From Thermotogae bacterium (lineage in GTDB: Bacteria; Thermotogota; Thermotogae; UBA12178): a DNA stretch of 13,533 nucleotides. This document shows, piece after piece, positions 1 to 6,427 of this stretch. How positions within the stretch are numbered: position 1 is the stretch's first letter; each line of letters begins with the position of its first letter. Under the pieces are notes generated by a model. It saw only the letters and a program-made list of their open reading frames with translations. It made no database searches and was not told the origin of the DNA. The position numbers and the translations under genes were made by a program. The stretch spans positions 1 through 13,533 of the forward strand of contig QNAP01000021.1 of the NCBI GenBank assembly GCA_003641795.1. The letters are read 5' to 3'.

Positions 1-136
1 CTACATCCGTGTAGCTCGACGCCCGTTTGTACGAGTGCTCGCTGTGTGAGCGTGAGAAATTCATCACCGTTATGTGGTTAGGTGAGTTCGAACTATTATC
101 TTGTTCGCTCTCAGGTAGTAAATATCTACGTGGCAT
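1..136 (-). CDS. Possible partial gene leaving the left edge (unknown function)
   Basis: An open frame starts with ATG at 134-136 and stays open for 45 codons to the window edge. A strong ribosome binding site (GAGGTGA, minus strand, about 8 bases before the ATG) supports the start. The N-terminus reads MPRRYLLPESEQ and is followed by a Ser/His-rich stretch (FSRSHSEHSYKRASSY), which is unusual for a folded thermophile protein. I do not recognise the family. It would be divergent from the flavin reductase gene. The competing reading is the C-terminal tail of a plus-strand gene ending with TGA at 47-49. The binding site favours the minus strand, but the fragment is too short to decide. Confidence 0.4.
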   Translation of the reverse strand, partial: MPRRYLLPESEQDNSSNSPNHITVMNFSRSHSEHSYKRASSYTDV

Positions 137-226
137 GTACCATCTCACCTCTTTTGATGAAAACGATCAGATCTGCGATACCATTTGAAGTTTATCACGT
201 TTGGTCAATGCTTCGTTTTCCTTTCG

Positions 227-235
227 TGATATAAA
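227..235 (+). promoter_or_regulatory. Possible extended -10 promoter of the flavin reductase-wecB pair
   Basis: TGATATAAA fits an extended -10 element (TGnTATAAT with one mismatch). There is no convincing -35 hexamer at 16-18 bases upstream. Transcription would start near 242, leaving a leader of only about 12 bases that still carries the GGGGGTGA ribosome binding site. Tentative. Confidence 0.3.
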
Positions 236-253
236 TTCATAGGGGGTGACTTC

Positions 254-706
254 ATGGGTGTCATCGACAAACTCTATACGTCCACCGTTGTGGTCACCAT
301 GAAGGTGGGAGATAAGCTCAACGGTATTTCTGTGGCCTGGGTGACGCGCGTTTCCTGGAGTCCAGTGATGCTGGCAATTTCCATAGGAAAGACGAGATAT
401 TCTCACGAGCTTCTCTTGAATGCTAATGGTTTCTGTGTTTGTGTGCTTGGAAAGAATGCTGAGAAGGTAGCGGAGCATTTTGGCACACTCTCCGGAAGAG
501 ATGTGAACAAATTCGCTACCGTCCCTTACAGCTTTTCGAAGCGGGGTTATCCCGTCCCTGAAGGAACGATCGCGTACATGGAGTGTGAAAAGACTGGCAG
601 TTTCGAGGCGGGAGATCATACTATCTTCGTGGGAAGGGTGATCGATGGGAAGATTTTGAAAGACGAAGAACCAATGATCTTCGGAGAGGGGAGAATACTT
701 CCTTGA
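254..706 (+). CDS. Flavin reductase-like, FMN-binding split-barrel protein
   Basis: A 150-residue protein of the flavin reductase-like/flavoredoxin group. These proteins bind FMN in a split beta-barrel and reduce flavins with NAD(P)H or pass electrons to partners in the cytoplasm. Seen in the sequence: the N-terminal strand with NGISVAWVTRVSW (about residues 23-35), a WSPVMLAISIGK-like strand typical of the FMN phosphate region, and the family signature GDHTIFVGRV (about 120-129). Length is normal for the single-domain form and there is no signal peptide. The ATG at 254 has GGGGGTGA four bases upstream. Its TGA (704-706) overlaps the TTG start of wecB by four bases, so the two are probably translationally coupled, though no functional link between them is obvious. 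The physiological electron partner cannot be told from sequence. Confidence 0.85.
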   Translation: MGVIDKLYTSTVVVTMKVGDKLNGISVAWVTRVSWSPVMLAISIGKTRYSHELLLNANGFCVCVLGKNAEKVAEHFGTLSGRDVNKFATVPYSFSKRGYPVPEGTIAYMECEKTGSFEAGDHTIFVGRVIDGKILKDEEPMIFGEGRILP

Positions 707-1812
707 AGAGAATAGCGGTGGTTTATGGTACCAGACCGGAATCGATAAAACTCGCGCCGGTGATAATGGAGCTGAAAAAGCTTCCGAACATCGAGGTACT
801 GGTGGTTGTGACCGCTCAGCACCGTGAGATGCTCGACATGATGAATCGCATCTTCGGTATAACCCCGGATGTGGATTTCGACCTCATGAGAGAGCGTCAG
901 AGTCTCGAAGACCTTTCTTCCCGTGCTCTGAAAAGGCTTTCGAGCCTTTATGAGGAAGTAGAACCCGACGTGGTAATGGTCCAAGGTGACACAACCACTG
1001 CTTTCATATCAGCCTTAGCGGCTTTCTACAAACGCATACCTGTTGCTCATGTGGAGGCGGGGTTGAGGACGAACGACAAGTATTCGCCATTTCCAGAGGA
1101 GATCAACCGGCGTTTGATTAGCCACCTGGCCACTTTTCACTTCGCTCCGACTGCTAAAGCCGCAGAAAATTTGGCGAGAGAAGGCATCACGGAGAACGTT
1201 TGGATCACGGGGAACACCGTTGTGGATGCTCTTCTTTGGATGACCAGAGAGAAAAGAGCTGAGCTGGACACAGCTTTTTCAAAGTTCCTTCCCAATTTCA
1301 ACTGTGGGAGCAGGGTACTGCTGTTGACGATGCACAGGCGGGAGAACTGGGGAGAGCCCATGAAGAAAGCTCTCAAAGCGATTAGACAGGTAGTAGAAAA
1401 GGAAGACGATCTACTCATGGTCTACCCGGTACATCCAAATCCTGTTGTTAAAAAGATAGCCTTTGAGGTTCTAAAAGGTGTACCCAATATCGTGCTGACC
1501 GACCCGCTGGATTATCTCACCCTCATCGCCGTGATGAGCAGGAGTTGTGCGATCCTCACCGATTCGGGAGGCATCCAAGAAGAAGCCCCCAGCTTCGGCG
1601 TGCCAGTGTTGGTCTTGAGGGAGACCACCGAGAGGCCCGAATTGATAGAGAACGGCTTTGGAAAGCTCGTAGGAACCGATCCTGTTCGAATAACGGAGGA
1701 GTTGAAAAAATTACTTCGTGGGGAGTTTTCTCCGGAAGGAAAAGGGAACCCCTTTGGAGACGGGAAGGCTTCGAAGCGCATCGTTGAGGCACTCGTTTCA
1801 CATTTTCGATGA
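703..1812 (+). CDS. wecB: UDP-N-acetylglucosamine 2-epimerase (non-hydrolysing)
   Basis: Interconverts UDP-GlcNAc and UDP-ManNAc, supplying ManNAc-type sugars for surface polysaccharides; cytoplasmic, GT-B fold. At 369 residues it matches the family. Motifs in order: GTRPESIKLAPV (9-20), VQGDTTTA with the conserved Asp (D96), HVEAGLRT (E118), PFPEEINRRL (129-138, conserved Glu), TGNTVVDAL (169-177), LLTMHRRENWG with the family's active-site His (H211), YPVHPNP, LTDPLDYL, and the UDP-binding TDSGGIQEEAPSFGVPVL with RETTERPE. All catalytic residues known from WecB are present. The start is TTG at 703, overlapping the preceding stop as TTGA, with GGAGAGGGGAG just upstream. The 3' end overlaps convergent comB by 15 bases. 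No glycosyltransferase or dehydrogenase partner is in the window. Confidence 0.95.
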   Translation: MKRIAVVYGTRPESIKLAPVIMELKKLPNIEVLVVVTAQHREMLDMMNRIFGITPDVDFDLMRERQSLEDLSSRALKRLSSLYEEVEPDVVMVQGDTTTAFISALAAFYKRIPVAHVEAGLRTNDKYSPFPEEINRRLISHLATFHFAPTAKAAENLAREGITENVWITGNTVVDALLWMTREKRAELDTAFSKFLPNFNCGSRVLLLTMHRRENWGEPMKKALKAIRQVVEKEDDLLMVYPVHPNPVVKKIAFEVLKGVPNIVLTDPLDYLTLIAVMSRSCAILTDSGGIQEEAPSFGVPVLVLRETTERPELIENGFGKLVGTDPVRITEELKKLLRGEFSPEGKGNPFGDGKASKRIVEALVSHFR

Positions 1813-2508
1813 CGTGTGGAAGACGTTTGCGCGATCTGCGAGTGGAACTACCGAGGATGTGCCCACTCGAAATGCGTGAGTCAAATCAGCTTCGAACCCC
1901 TTTGAAGCGAGTCTTTTCGCATGTTCAGTTTCTTTCAAATCTTTCAGCGTTAGATGTCGTGCGACAAGCATTGCCAAATGTGAGGCATCGTCCATATCTG
2001 CTTTGAAAGTGATCTCGTCTCTCAGTGTATTCACGAGAAGTCCCGCGCAGTAGACGTCCTCCATGGAGATCCTCATCTGTGTGCCCGCACAGATTATGGA
2101 GATTTTCTTGGGATTTAGGGCCTTCAAGTGTTTCACAACCGATGGGAGGTTGTTCAAACATGCGAGAATCTTAAGGGACGCTTTTGCTTCGTTAACGGCT
2201 CGTGTGCCGTTTGTAGTGGTCATGACAACAGATCTTCCACGAACCTTTGAGAGCACTTCTTGTTTCGTCAGTTCGGTGGGGGAATTATCCAGGTCGAACC
2301 CCTTTATTTTCAAAGCGCCGCGCTCACCAGCTGCCAGGTAGCCCTTCTTCTTCCACTCAAGAGCTTCTTCCACAGTGGGGACCATAACCAGTTCCGATAT
2401 TCCTGCTTCAAAGAGCGCACATGCCATGGATGTAGCTCTTAAGACATCTATAATGACCGCTATACGTGTTTCTATAGGAACAGGTATGAAATACGTTTCA
2501 ATGCGCAA
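1798..2508 (-). CDS. comB: 2-phosphosulfolactate phosphatase family protein (ComB)
   Basis: A 236-residue ComB-family protein. The characterised archaeal enzyme is a Mg-dependent phosphatase that makes sulfolactate in coenzyme M synthesis. In bacteria outside that pathway the true substrate is uncertain, so the name is a family call. Motifs seen: VIIDVLRATS (18-27), AAGERG (59-64), GFDLDNSP (70-77), MTTTNGTRAV (96-105), CAGTQMRISMEDVYCAG, and a C-terminal histidine/acid stretch. The start is TTG at 2506-2508, with AGGAG (2518-2522, minus) nine bases upstream; no ATG fits better. That ribosome binding site lies immediately behind the ssrA terminator, so expression may come from read-through of ssrA. 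The 3' end overlaps wecB on the other strand by 15 bases. Confidence 0.92.
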   Translation of the reverse strand: MRIETYFIPVPIETRIAVIIDVLRATSMACALFEAGISELVMVPTVEEALEWKKKGYLAAGERGALKIKGFDLDNSPTELTKQEVLSKVRGRSVVMTTTNGTRAVNEAKASLKILACLNNLPSVVKHLKALNPKKISIICAGTQMRISMEDVYCAGLLVNTLRDEITFKADMDDASHLAMLVARHLTLKDLKETEHAKRLASKGFEADLTHAFRVGTSSVVPLADRANVFHTSSKM

Positions 2509-2522
2509 GATGTCGCACTCCT

Positions 2523-2546
2523 AAAAAATATGGGGCTACAGCCCCA
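2523..2546 (-). terminator. Rho-independent terminator of ssrA
   Basis: On the minus strand TGGGGCT and AGCCCCA (2531-2537 and 2540-2546 on plus) form a 7-bp GC-rich palindrome with only two bases between the arms, so the closing pairs probably open. It is followed by TATTTTTT. It lies 7 bases after the tmRNA CCA end. The U-tract runs straight into the comB ribosome binding site (2518-2522). Confidence 0.85.
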
Positions 2547-2553
2547 AGGGTTC

Positions 2554-2907
2554 TGGTGGAGGCGCCGGGAGTTGAACCAGGGTCCGAAACTGGACCCCCA
2601 CAGGCTTCTACGGGTGTAGCCCGCGTTTGAATCTCGGAAAAAGGCTCCCCACGGGCAGGGTTCCCTTTCCAAAGCCCCTAAACTCTCGCTACGAATGTCG
2701 GGGCAACATCCGCAGCATAGACCCGCTCTCTGACGTTCCTTTCTTCCCCCGGGTCAAGGGAAGAAGGAACGGCTACCTGTTCAATTAGGCAGCGAGTGCG
2801 TAGTCGTAGTTGGCACTTTTTTGCGTTTCCACCTTTTTTACGAGGAGGTGGAGACCTCGACCCGCTTCCTGCGGGGATCACAGCCCCGTCGAGACCGTTT
2901 CGCCCCC
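2554..2907 (-). ncRNA. ssrA: Transfer-messenger RNA (tmRNA)
   Basis: Complete one-piece tmRNA of 354 bases that rescues stalled ribosomes and tags their products for proteolysis together with SmpB. The 5' end (GGGGGCGAAACGG, then TCTCGACGGGG) pairs with the 3' end (CGCCTCC-A-CCA) in a 7-bp acceptor stem that carries the G3-U70 wobble specifying alanine. A T-loop TTCAACT is present; the middle pair of its stem is a U-C mismatch. The GGGTCC/GGACCC hairpin of the tRNA-like domain precedes it. The tag reading frame (2785-2814) starts at a GCC resume codon, encodes ANYDYALAA and ends in TAA. The tag ends in the protease-recognised ALAA type. CCA is encoded. A promoter lies directly upstream and a terminator directly downstream. 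Confidence 0.97.
2785..2814 (-). other. tmRNA tag-peptide reading frame (ANYDYALAA)
   Basis: GCC AAC TAC GAC TAC GCA CTC GCT GCC TAA inside ssrA. Together with the alanine brought by the tmRNA itself, the tag on rescued proteins is A-ANYDYALAA. The hydrophobic C-terminal end is what ClpXP and related proteases recognise in known systems. Confidence 0.93.
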
Positions 2908-2915
2908 GCGCATCT

Positions 2916-2943
2916 ATTATACCAGATGTTTATCTCCTCTCGA
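2916..2943 (-). promoter_or_regulatory. ssrA promoter
   Basis: Minus strand: consensus -10 TATAAT (2916-2921 on plus) preceded by TGG, giving an extended -10 (TGnTATAAT). A -35 of TCGAGA (4/6) lies 16 bases further upstream (2938-2943). The start would fall at about 2909, one or two bases before the mature tmRNA 5' end. Confidence 0.8.
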
Positions 2944-3262
2944 CCTTCTAAGGAAGATAAGACTTCTAATTGTTTCACGTTAAATTTACGCCATGATGAA
3001 AACTTGAACACAACCCGAATGTATGAAGAAAAAATACAAAAACAGAAGCGTTGTAGAGCAATAGGAAAGATAAAGAACGCATACGGACGATGAGAAGGGA
3101 CAAAAAGTCCGGAAACGGCGAAAAAGAGTATAGGGCAAAGGTAATAGCGTATAACTGGATGCAGGTAATGAATTTTTGTATTCCTTGTTAGATGGATGAG
3201 CATCTTACACACAGGCTCCTCATATTATACTTCCAGAAATTTTCGAATACACTCCCTATTCC
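2944..3262. other. Intergenic region without a recognisable gene
   Basis: Roughly 320 bases between the ssrA promoter and the sugar-operon promoter. Open frames crossing it either run into the tmRNA gene or lack a ribosome binding site, so none is called. The only marks are a minus-strand TATAAT at 3224-3229 without a convincing -35, and a 4-bp GGAC/GTCC hairpin near 3099-3111. I see no riboswitch, tRNA or repeat here. Confidence 0.6.
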
Positions 3263-3291
3263 TTGACAAAAACATTCAGAAGTGCTACAAT
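3263..3291 (+). promoter_or_regulatory. Sugar-operon promoter (sigma-A type)
   Basis: Perfect -35 TTGACA (3263-3268), 17-base spacer and -10 TACAAT (3286-3291, 5/6). Predicted start near 3298, giving a leader of about 56 bases to the solute-binding protein gene. It is the only strong promoter seen before the run of eight genes that follows. Confidence 0.88.
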
Positions 3292-3323
3292 AATTACCGT
3301 AATAATATGTATGTAAACATTAC
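3290..3323 (+). promoter_or_regulatory. Candidate repressor operator(s) over the transcription start
   Basis: ATTAC-C-GTAAT (3293-3303) is a perfect 11-base palindrome. It extends to a 17-base near-palindrome (3290-3306) with one mismatched pair. A second element, GTAAACATTAC (3313-3323), reuses the GTAA and ATTAC half-sites in the opposite order, its centre 20 bases away, about two helical turns. Both lie at or just after the predicted start, where a bound repressor would block transcription. The regulator is unknown; the ROK repressor at the end of the operon is the natural candidate (inference). Confidence 0.55.
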
Positions 3324-3353
3324 AAACTAAAAAGTGGGAAAGGAGCTGATCTT

Positions 3354-4613
3354 ATGAAATGGGTATTGAAGTTGCTGGTCGGTTCATTGGTAGTATTACT
3401 AGTAACTTTGTCCTTTGCCTCTACAAGAATCACTTTTTGGCACATGTATGATTCCGGTCCGGGCAAAGAGCTGATGGATGAGATTATCAAGGAATTTAAC
3501 GAAACAAATGAGCTCGGTATTGAAGTCAAAGCTCTGGCTATTTCTTTTTGGGACTACTGGGACAAACTGGGAGTAGCTATGGCTGCTGGTGAAGAACCAG
3601 ATGTGTTCATGCACGACTTGGGAAATGTTCCAAGCCGTGCTTACAAAGGAATCATTGCAGACTTAACACCGTACATTGAAGCACGAGGCATGGATGCAGA
3701 TAAGCTATTCTTTGAAGTCCCATTTTCAATGTGTAAGTGGGAAGGCAAAGTGTACGCGCTTCCTTTTGAGACGGATGTAAGACTTCTGTACTACAACAAA
3801 GATCTGTTCAAATTGGCGGGGCTTGACCCAGAACGACCTCCCAAAACATGGAAGGAGCTTTGGGAATACGCTGATAAAATCACCAAGAAGACAGCAGAAG
3901 GTGAATACGACATACTTGGCTTTAATCCGCTTTATGGTCAGTCTTACTTCTGGATTTATGTATGGGGAATTGGGGGAACGTTTCTTGAGAACGGTAAAAT
4001 AAAAGTCAACAACCCATCAATTGTAAAAGCTTTGGAAGAATGGGTTGCAATGCTCAAGAAACTTGGTATAAAGAAATTGCAGAATTTCAATGCAAAATAT
4101 GGCTGGGGCTCCGATGCTTTCCTTTCTGGCAAATTGGGAATGGTGATTCAGGTTGGACAATATGGTTCGACAATAAGAACTTTTGCTCCAAACGTGAATT
4201 ACGGGGTTACTTATATACCATACCCAGCAAGGAAGGCAACTTGGTCAAATGGTTTTTCACTTGAAGTTTCAAGTAGGAGCGAGCACAGGAAAGAAGCAGC
4301 AGAATTCGCATTATATTTGGTCAGTAAAGAAGTGCAGTTACTTTTCGCGCAGAAGTTAAATTCTCTTGTTTGCAACAAAGAAGCGGCTTTTGATCCTACT
4401 TTGATGCAAAATCCCGAGTGGAAACTGCAAGTTAATGCTCTTCAATATTCGCGATTCAGGCCTTTTGTACTTGAAGCGCCTACTTGGTACGAAGAGCTGC
4501 AGAAGGCGGTGGATGAGGCTGTCTTGAAGGGTAAGGATGTAAAACGTGCTTTGGACGATGCTCAAAAACGAATTGAGGCGGAAATCCTGAGGTTTAAAAT
4601 GACAAATAAGTAG
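3354..4613 (+). CDS. ABC transporter sugar-binding protein (family 1)
   Basis: Extracytoplasmic solute-binding protein of a carbohydrate importer (SBP_bac_1 fold), 419 residues, normal length. A signal peptide is clear: MKW-LK, a hydrophobic core to about residue 21, and a likely signal-peptidase I cut after SFA. There is no lipobox cysteine. The mature start, TRITFWHMYDSGPG, and the segments GEEPDVFMHDLGN, YALPFETDVRLLYYNKDLFK and PPKTWKELWEYADKI are typical of binding proteins for sugars and oligosaccharides. Aromatic residues, several Trp and Tyr, are plentiful as expected for stacking on sugar rings. ATG at 3354 has AAAGGAG eight bases upstream. First gene of the operon; two permease genes follow. 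The exact ligand cannot be read from the sequence; context suggests a mannose-containing or related oligosaccharide. Confidence 0.92.
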   Translation: MKWVLKLLVGSLVVLLVTLSFASTRITFWHMYDSGPGKELMDEIIKEFNETNELGIEVKALAISFWDYWDKLGVAMAAGEEPDVFMHDLGNVPSRAYKGIIADLTPYIEARGMDADKLFFEVPFSMCKWEGKVYALPFETDVRLLYYNKDLFKLAGLDPERPPKTWKELWEYADKITKKTAEGEYDILGFNPLYGQSYFWIYVWGIGGTFLENGKIKVNNPSIVKALEEWVAMLKKLGIKKLQNFNAKYGWGSDAFLSGKLGMVIQVGQYGSTIRTFAPNVNYGVTYIPYPARKATWSNGFSLEVSSRSEHRKEAAEFALYLVSKEVQLLFAQKLNSLVCNKEAAFDPTLMQNPEWKLQVNALQYSRFRPFVLEAPTWYEELQKAVDEAVLKGKDVKRALDDAQKRIEAEILRFKMTNK

Positions 4614-4684
4614 CATAGTAGTACTCAACCCTCTGACAAACACTAAAGAGGTATTTCAAAACAAATGGTGGAGTGCAAAATAAC

Positions 4685-5578
4685 ATGGCTGAAAGGCAGC
4701 ACAGAAAGCTTTTGAAGCACAAGCAAAATACAATTGGATATCTTTTTGCTTTTTCATGGATAGTCAATTTGCTTGTCTTTGTACTCTTTCCTATCGCATT
4801 TTCTGCTTACCTCAGTTTCACACGTTACGATGGCGTTAATCCACCAAAATGGCTTGGTTTGACGAACTATAAAATAATGTTCACGCTGGATCCTAGCTTT
4901 TGGAAAGCTTTTGGTAATACATTGTATTACATGTTTGGTTCGGTATTCCTAAAGGTTTTTATATCCTTAATTCTCGCGGTGATTTTGAACAATGCACGCA
5001 AAGGCATGGGGGTTTTTAGAACCATATTTTTTCTTCCGGTGGTCTTACCAGTTGTTCCGGTGATGTTTCTGTGGATGATGCTTTTCAATCCAAATGGGTT
5101 AATAAACAGGTTTCTAGCTTTTTTTGGGATTCCTGGTCCACTTTGGTTGAATTCACCTGCATGGTCAAAACCAGCTCTTATAATGATGAGTCTTTGGGGT
5201 GTTGGCGGAATAATCGTCATTTTCTTGGCAGCACTTCAAGATATCCCCAGAAATCTTTACGAAGCAGCACAATTGGACGGTGCAAACTCTGTGCATATAT
5301 TCTTCAGAATAACTCTTCCCATGCTTTCTCCTGTGATTTTGTTTTGTGTTGTGACCGGTTTTATCTCAGCATCGCAGGTATTTGCTGAGGCCTACATAAT
5401 GACAGGTGGTGGTCCTCTCGAATCGACCACTTTTGTTAATTTGAAGATCTATTTGCTTGCGTTCAAACAAGGAGATATGGGGTATGCCTCAGCAATGGCA
5501 TGGTTCATGTTCCTTATAATGGTTCCTCTAACAATAGTGGTTTTCCGTGTCTTCAGGAAATGGTTAACTATCGACTGA
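4685..5578 (+). CDS. ABC sugar transporter permease (MalF/UgpA type)
   Basis: Inner-membrane subunit of the importer, about 297 residues, with six predicted membrane segments. The first follows a basic N-terminus (HRKLLKHKQ); later ones include VFISLILAVIL, IFFLPVVLPVVPVMFLWMM and the final FLIMVPLTIVVF. The EAA loop that docks on the ATPase is clear (YEAAQLDGANSVHIFF, about residues 192-207), followed by RITLPMLSP. I chose ATG at 4685, which follows GGTGGAG by 11 bases. An in-frame GTG at 4673 would lie inside that ribosome binding site and add four residues. A 71-base gap separates it from the binding-protein gene, a place where transcript levels often drop in such operons. Its partner permease begins within ten bases of its stop codon. 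Confidence 0.93.
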   Translation: MAERQHRKLLKHKQNTIGYLFAFSWIVNLLVFVLFPIAFSAYLSFTRYDGVNPPKWLGLTNYKIMFTLDPSFWKAFGNTLYYMFGSVFLKVFISLILAVILNNARKGMGVFRTIFFLPVVLPVVPVMFLWMMLFNPNGLINRFLAFFGIPGPLWLNSPAWSKPALIMMSLWGVGGIIVIFLAALQDIPRNLYEAAQLDGANSVHIFFRITLPMLSPVILFCVVTGFISASQVFAEAYIMTGGGPLESTTFVNLKIYLLAFKQGDMGYASAMAWFMFLIMVPLTIVVFRVFRKWLTID

Positions 5579-5587
5579 GGTGGTATG

Positions 5588-6427
5588 ATGAGGAACCTTT
5601 CCATTAGAAATATAAAGATAGCAATTGTTTACGCTGTTTTGGTGCTTTTATCAATAATTTTCTTAATACCGCTTTTCTGGATGATTTCAACCTCACTCAA
5701 GTCAGATGAGGAAGTCATGACTGCACCTATAAAATGGGTCCCAAGTACTCTAAGGTGGGATAACTATGTAAAAGCAGTGGAAGCTTTCCCGTTTTTGCTA
5801 TATTTACGTAACACAGTTTTTTTGACGATAATCAACACTATCGGAACCTTGTTAACTGGTTCACTGGTCGCTTACAGCTTTGCAAAATTGAAATGGAAAG
5901 GTAAAAGGCTCTTATTTGCGATTACAATTGCCACGATGTTTATACCTGGGCATGTCCTTGTGATCCCTACCTACATAGTGTACTCAAAACTTGGATGGGT
6001 GAATACATACCTACCTTTGATTATTCCATCTTGGCTTGGTGGCGGTGCATTCACCATCTTCCTATTAAGGCAGTTCTTTATATCTCTTCCCGATGAAATT
6101 ATAGAAGCAGCGCGGTTGGATGGTGCATCGGAATTGGCGATCTTTACTAAAATAGTTCTTCCAATATCGGTGCCTGCTTTGGTAACCGTAAGTATTTTCA
6201 CGGTGCTTTTCGTTTGGAACGATTTTTTTGGGCCGCTTATATACCTTCACAAAAGTGAATTATGGACTTTGTCGATTGGTTTGAGAAGCTTTCAACAAAG
6301 ATACACGACACATTGGAATTTGTTAATGGCTGCTTCAACGCTTATGTCTTTGCCAATGATAGTAATTTATTTCTTCTTGCAGGACAAGATAGTCAAAGGT
6401 TTTGCCCTCAAAGGAGGGTCTCATTGA
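5588..6427 (+). CDS. ABC sugar transporter permease (MalG/UgpE type)
   Basis: Second membrane subunit of the importer, about 279 residues. The first membrane helix (IAIVYAVLVLLSIIFLIPLFWM) is followed by the MalG-type segment STSLKSDEEVMTAPIKW; more helices follow. The EAA loop reads EIIEAARLDGASELAIF (about residues 170-186), then KIVLPISVPAL. It ends with the common KGFALKGG tail. Two ATGs are adjacent (5585 and 5588). The GAGGTG ribosome binding site at 5577-5582 overlaps the previous stop and fits 5588 better (spacing five rather than two). No ATP-binding subunit is encoded nearby, so the complex probably uses a shared MsmK-like ATPase encoded elsewhere, as is common for this transporter class. 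The stop overlaps the next gene's TTG start by three bases. Confidence 0.93.
   Translation: MRNLSIRNIKIAIVYAVLVLLSIIFLIPLFWMISTSLKSDEEVMTAPIKWVPSTLRWDNYVKAVEAFPFLLYLRNTVFLTIINTIGTLLTGSLVAYSFAKLKWKGKRLLFAITIATMFIPGHVLVIPTYIVYSKLGWVNTYLPLIIPSWLGGGAFTIFLLRQFFISLPDEIIEAARLDGASELAIFTKIVLPISVPALVTVSIFTVLFVWNDFFGPLIYLHKSELWTLSIGLRSFQQRYTTHWNLLMAASTLMSLPMIVIYFFLQDKIVKGFALKGGSH

Noticed and set aside
2..49. Plus-strand C-terminal tail (ending RRPFVRVLAV) of a gene from the left
   Set aside because: It is only 15 codons long, with nothing recognisable. The minus-strand frame over the same bases has a strong ribosome binding site and a start, so it was preferred; this tail remains a real alternative.
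167..619. 150-codon minus-strand frame
   Set aside because: It lies wholly over the flavin reductase gene, whose motifs are clear, and its protein resembles nothing known.
2821..3093. 90-codon plus-strand frame
   Set aside because: Its first part is antisense to the tmRNA 5' domain and there is no ribosome binding site.
2838..3212. 124-codon minus-strand frame with a GTG start and hydrophobic stretch
   Set aside because: It runs through the ssrA promoter and into the tmRNA itself, and has a Cys/Phe/Arg-rich composition that looks non-coding.
2554..3262. Integration site of a mobile element at ssrA
   Set aside because: The sugar genes lie on the 5' side of ssrA. There is no duplicated ssrA 3' end, integrase or flanking repeat in the window.
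4630..4651. CCTCT/AGAGG hairpin between the binding-protein and permease genes
   Set aside because: The stem has only 5 bp with a 12-base loop and no U-tract, too weak to call a terminator or processing site.
6262..6423. 54-codon N-terminal extension of the GH38-like protein
   Set aside because: It overlaps the permease coding region in another frame and would place the signal peptide in the interior. TTG at 6424 has a well-spaced GGAGG.
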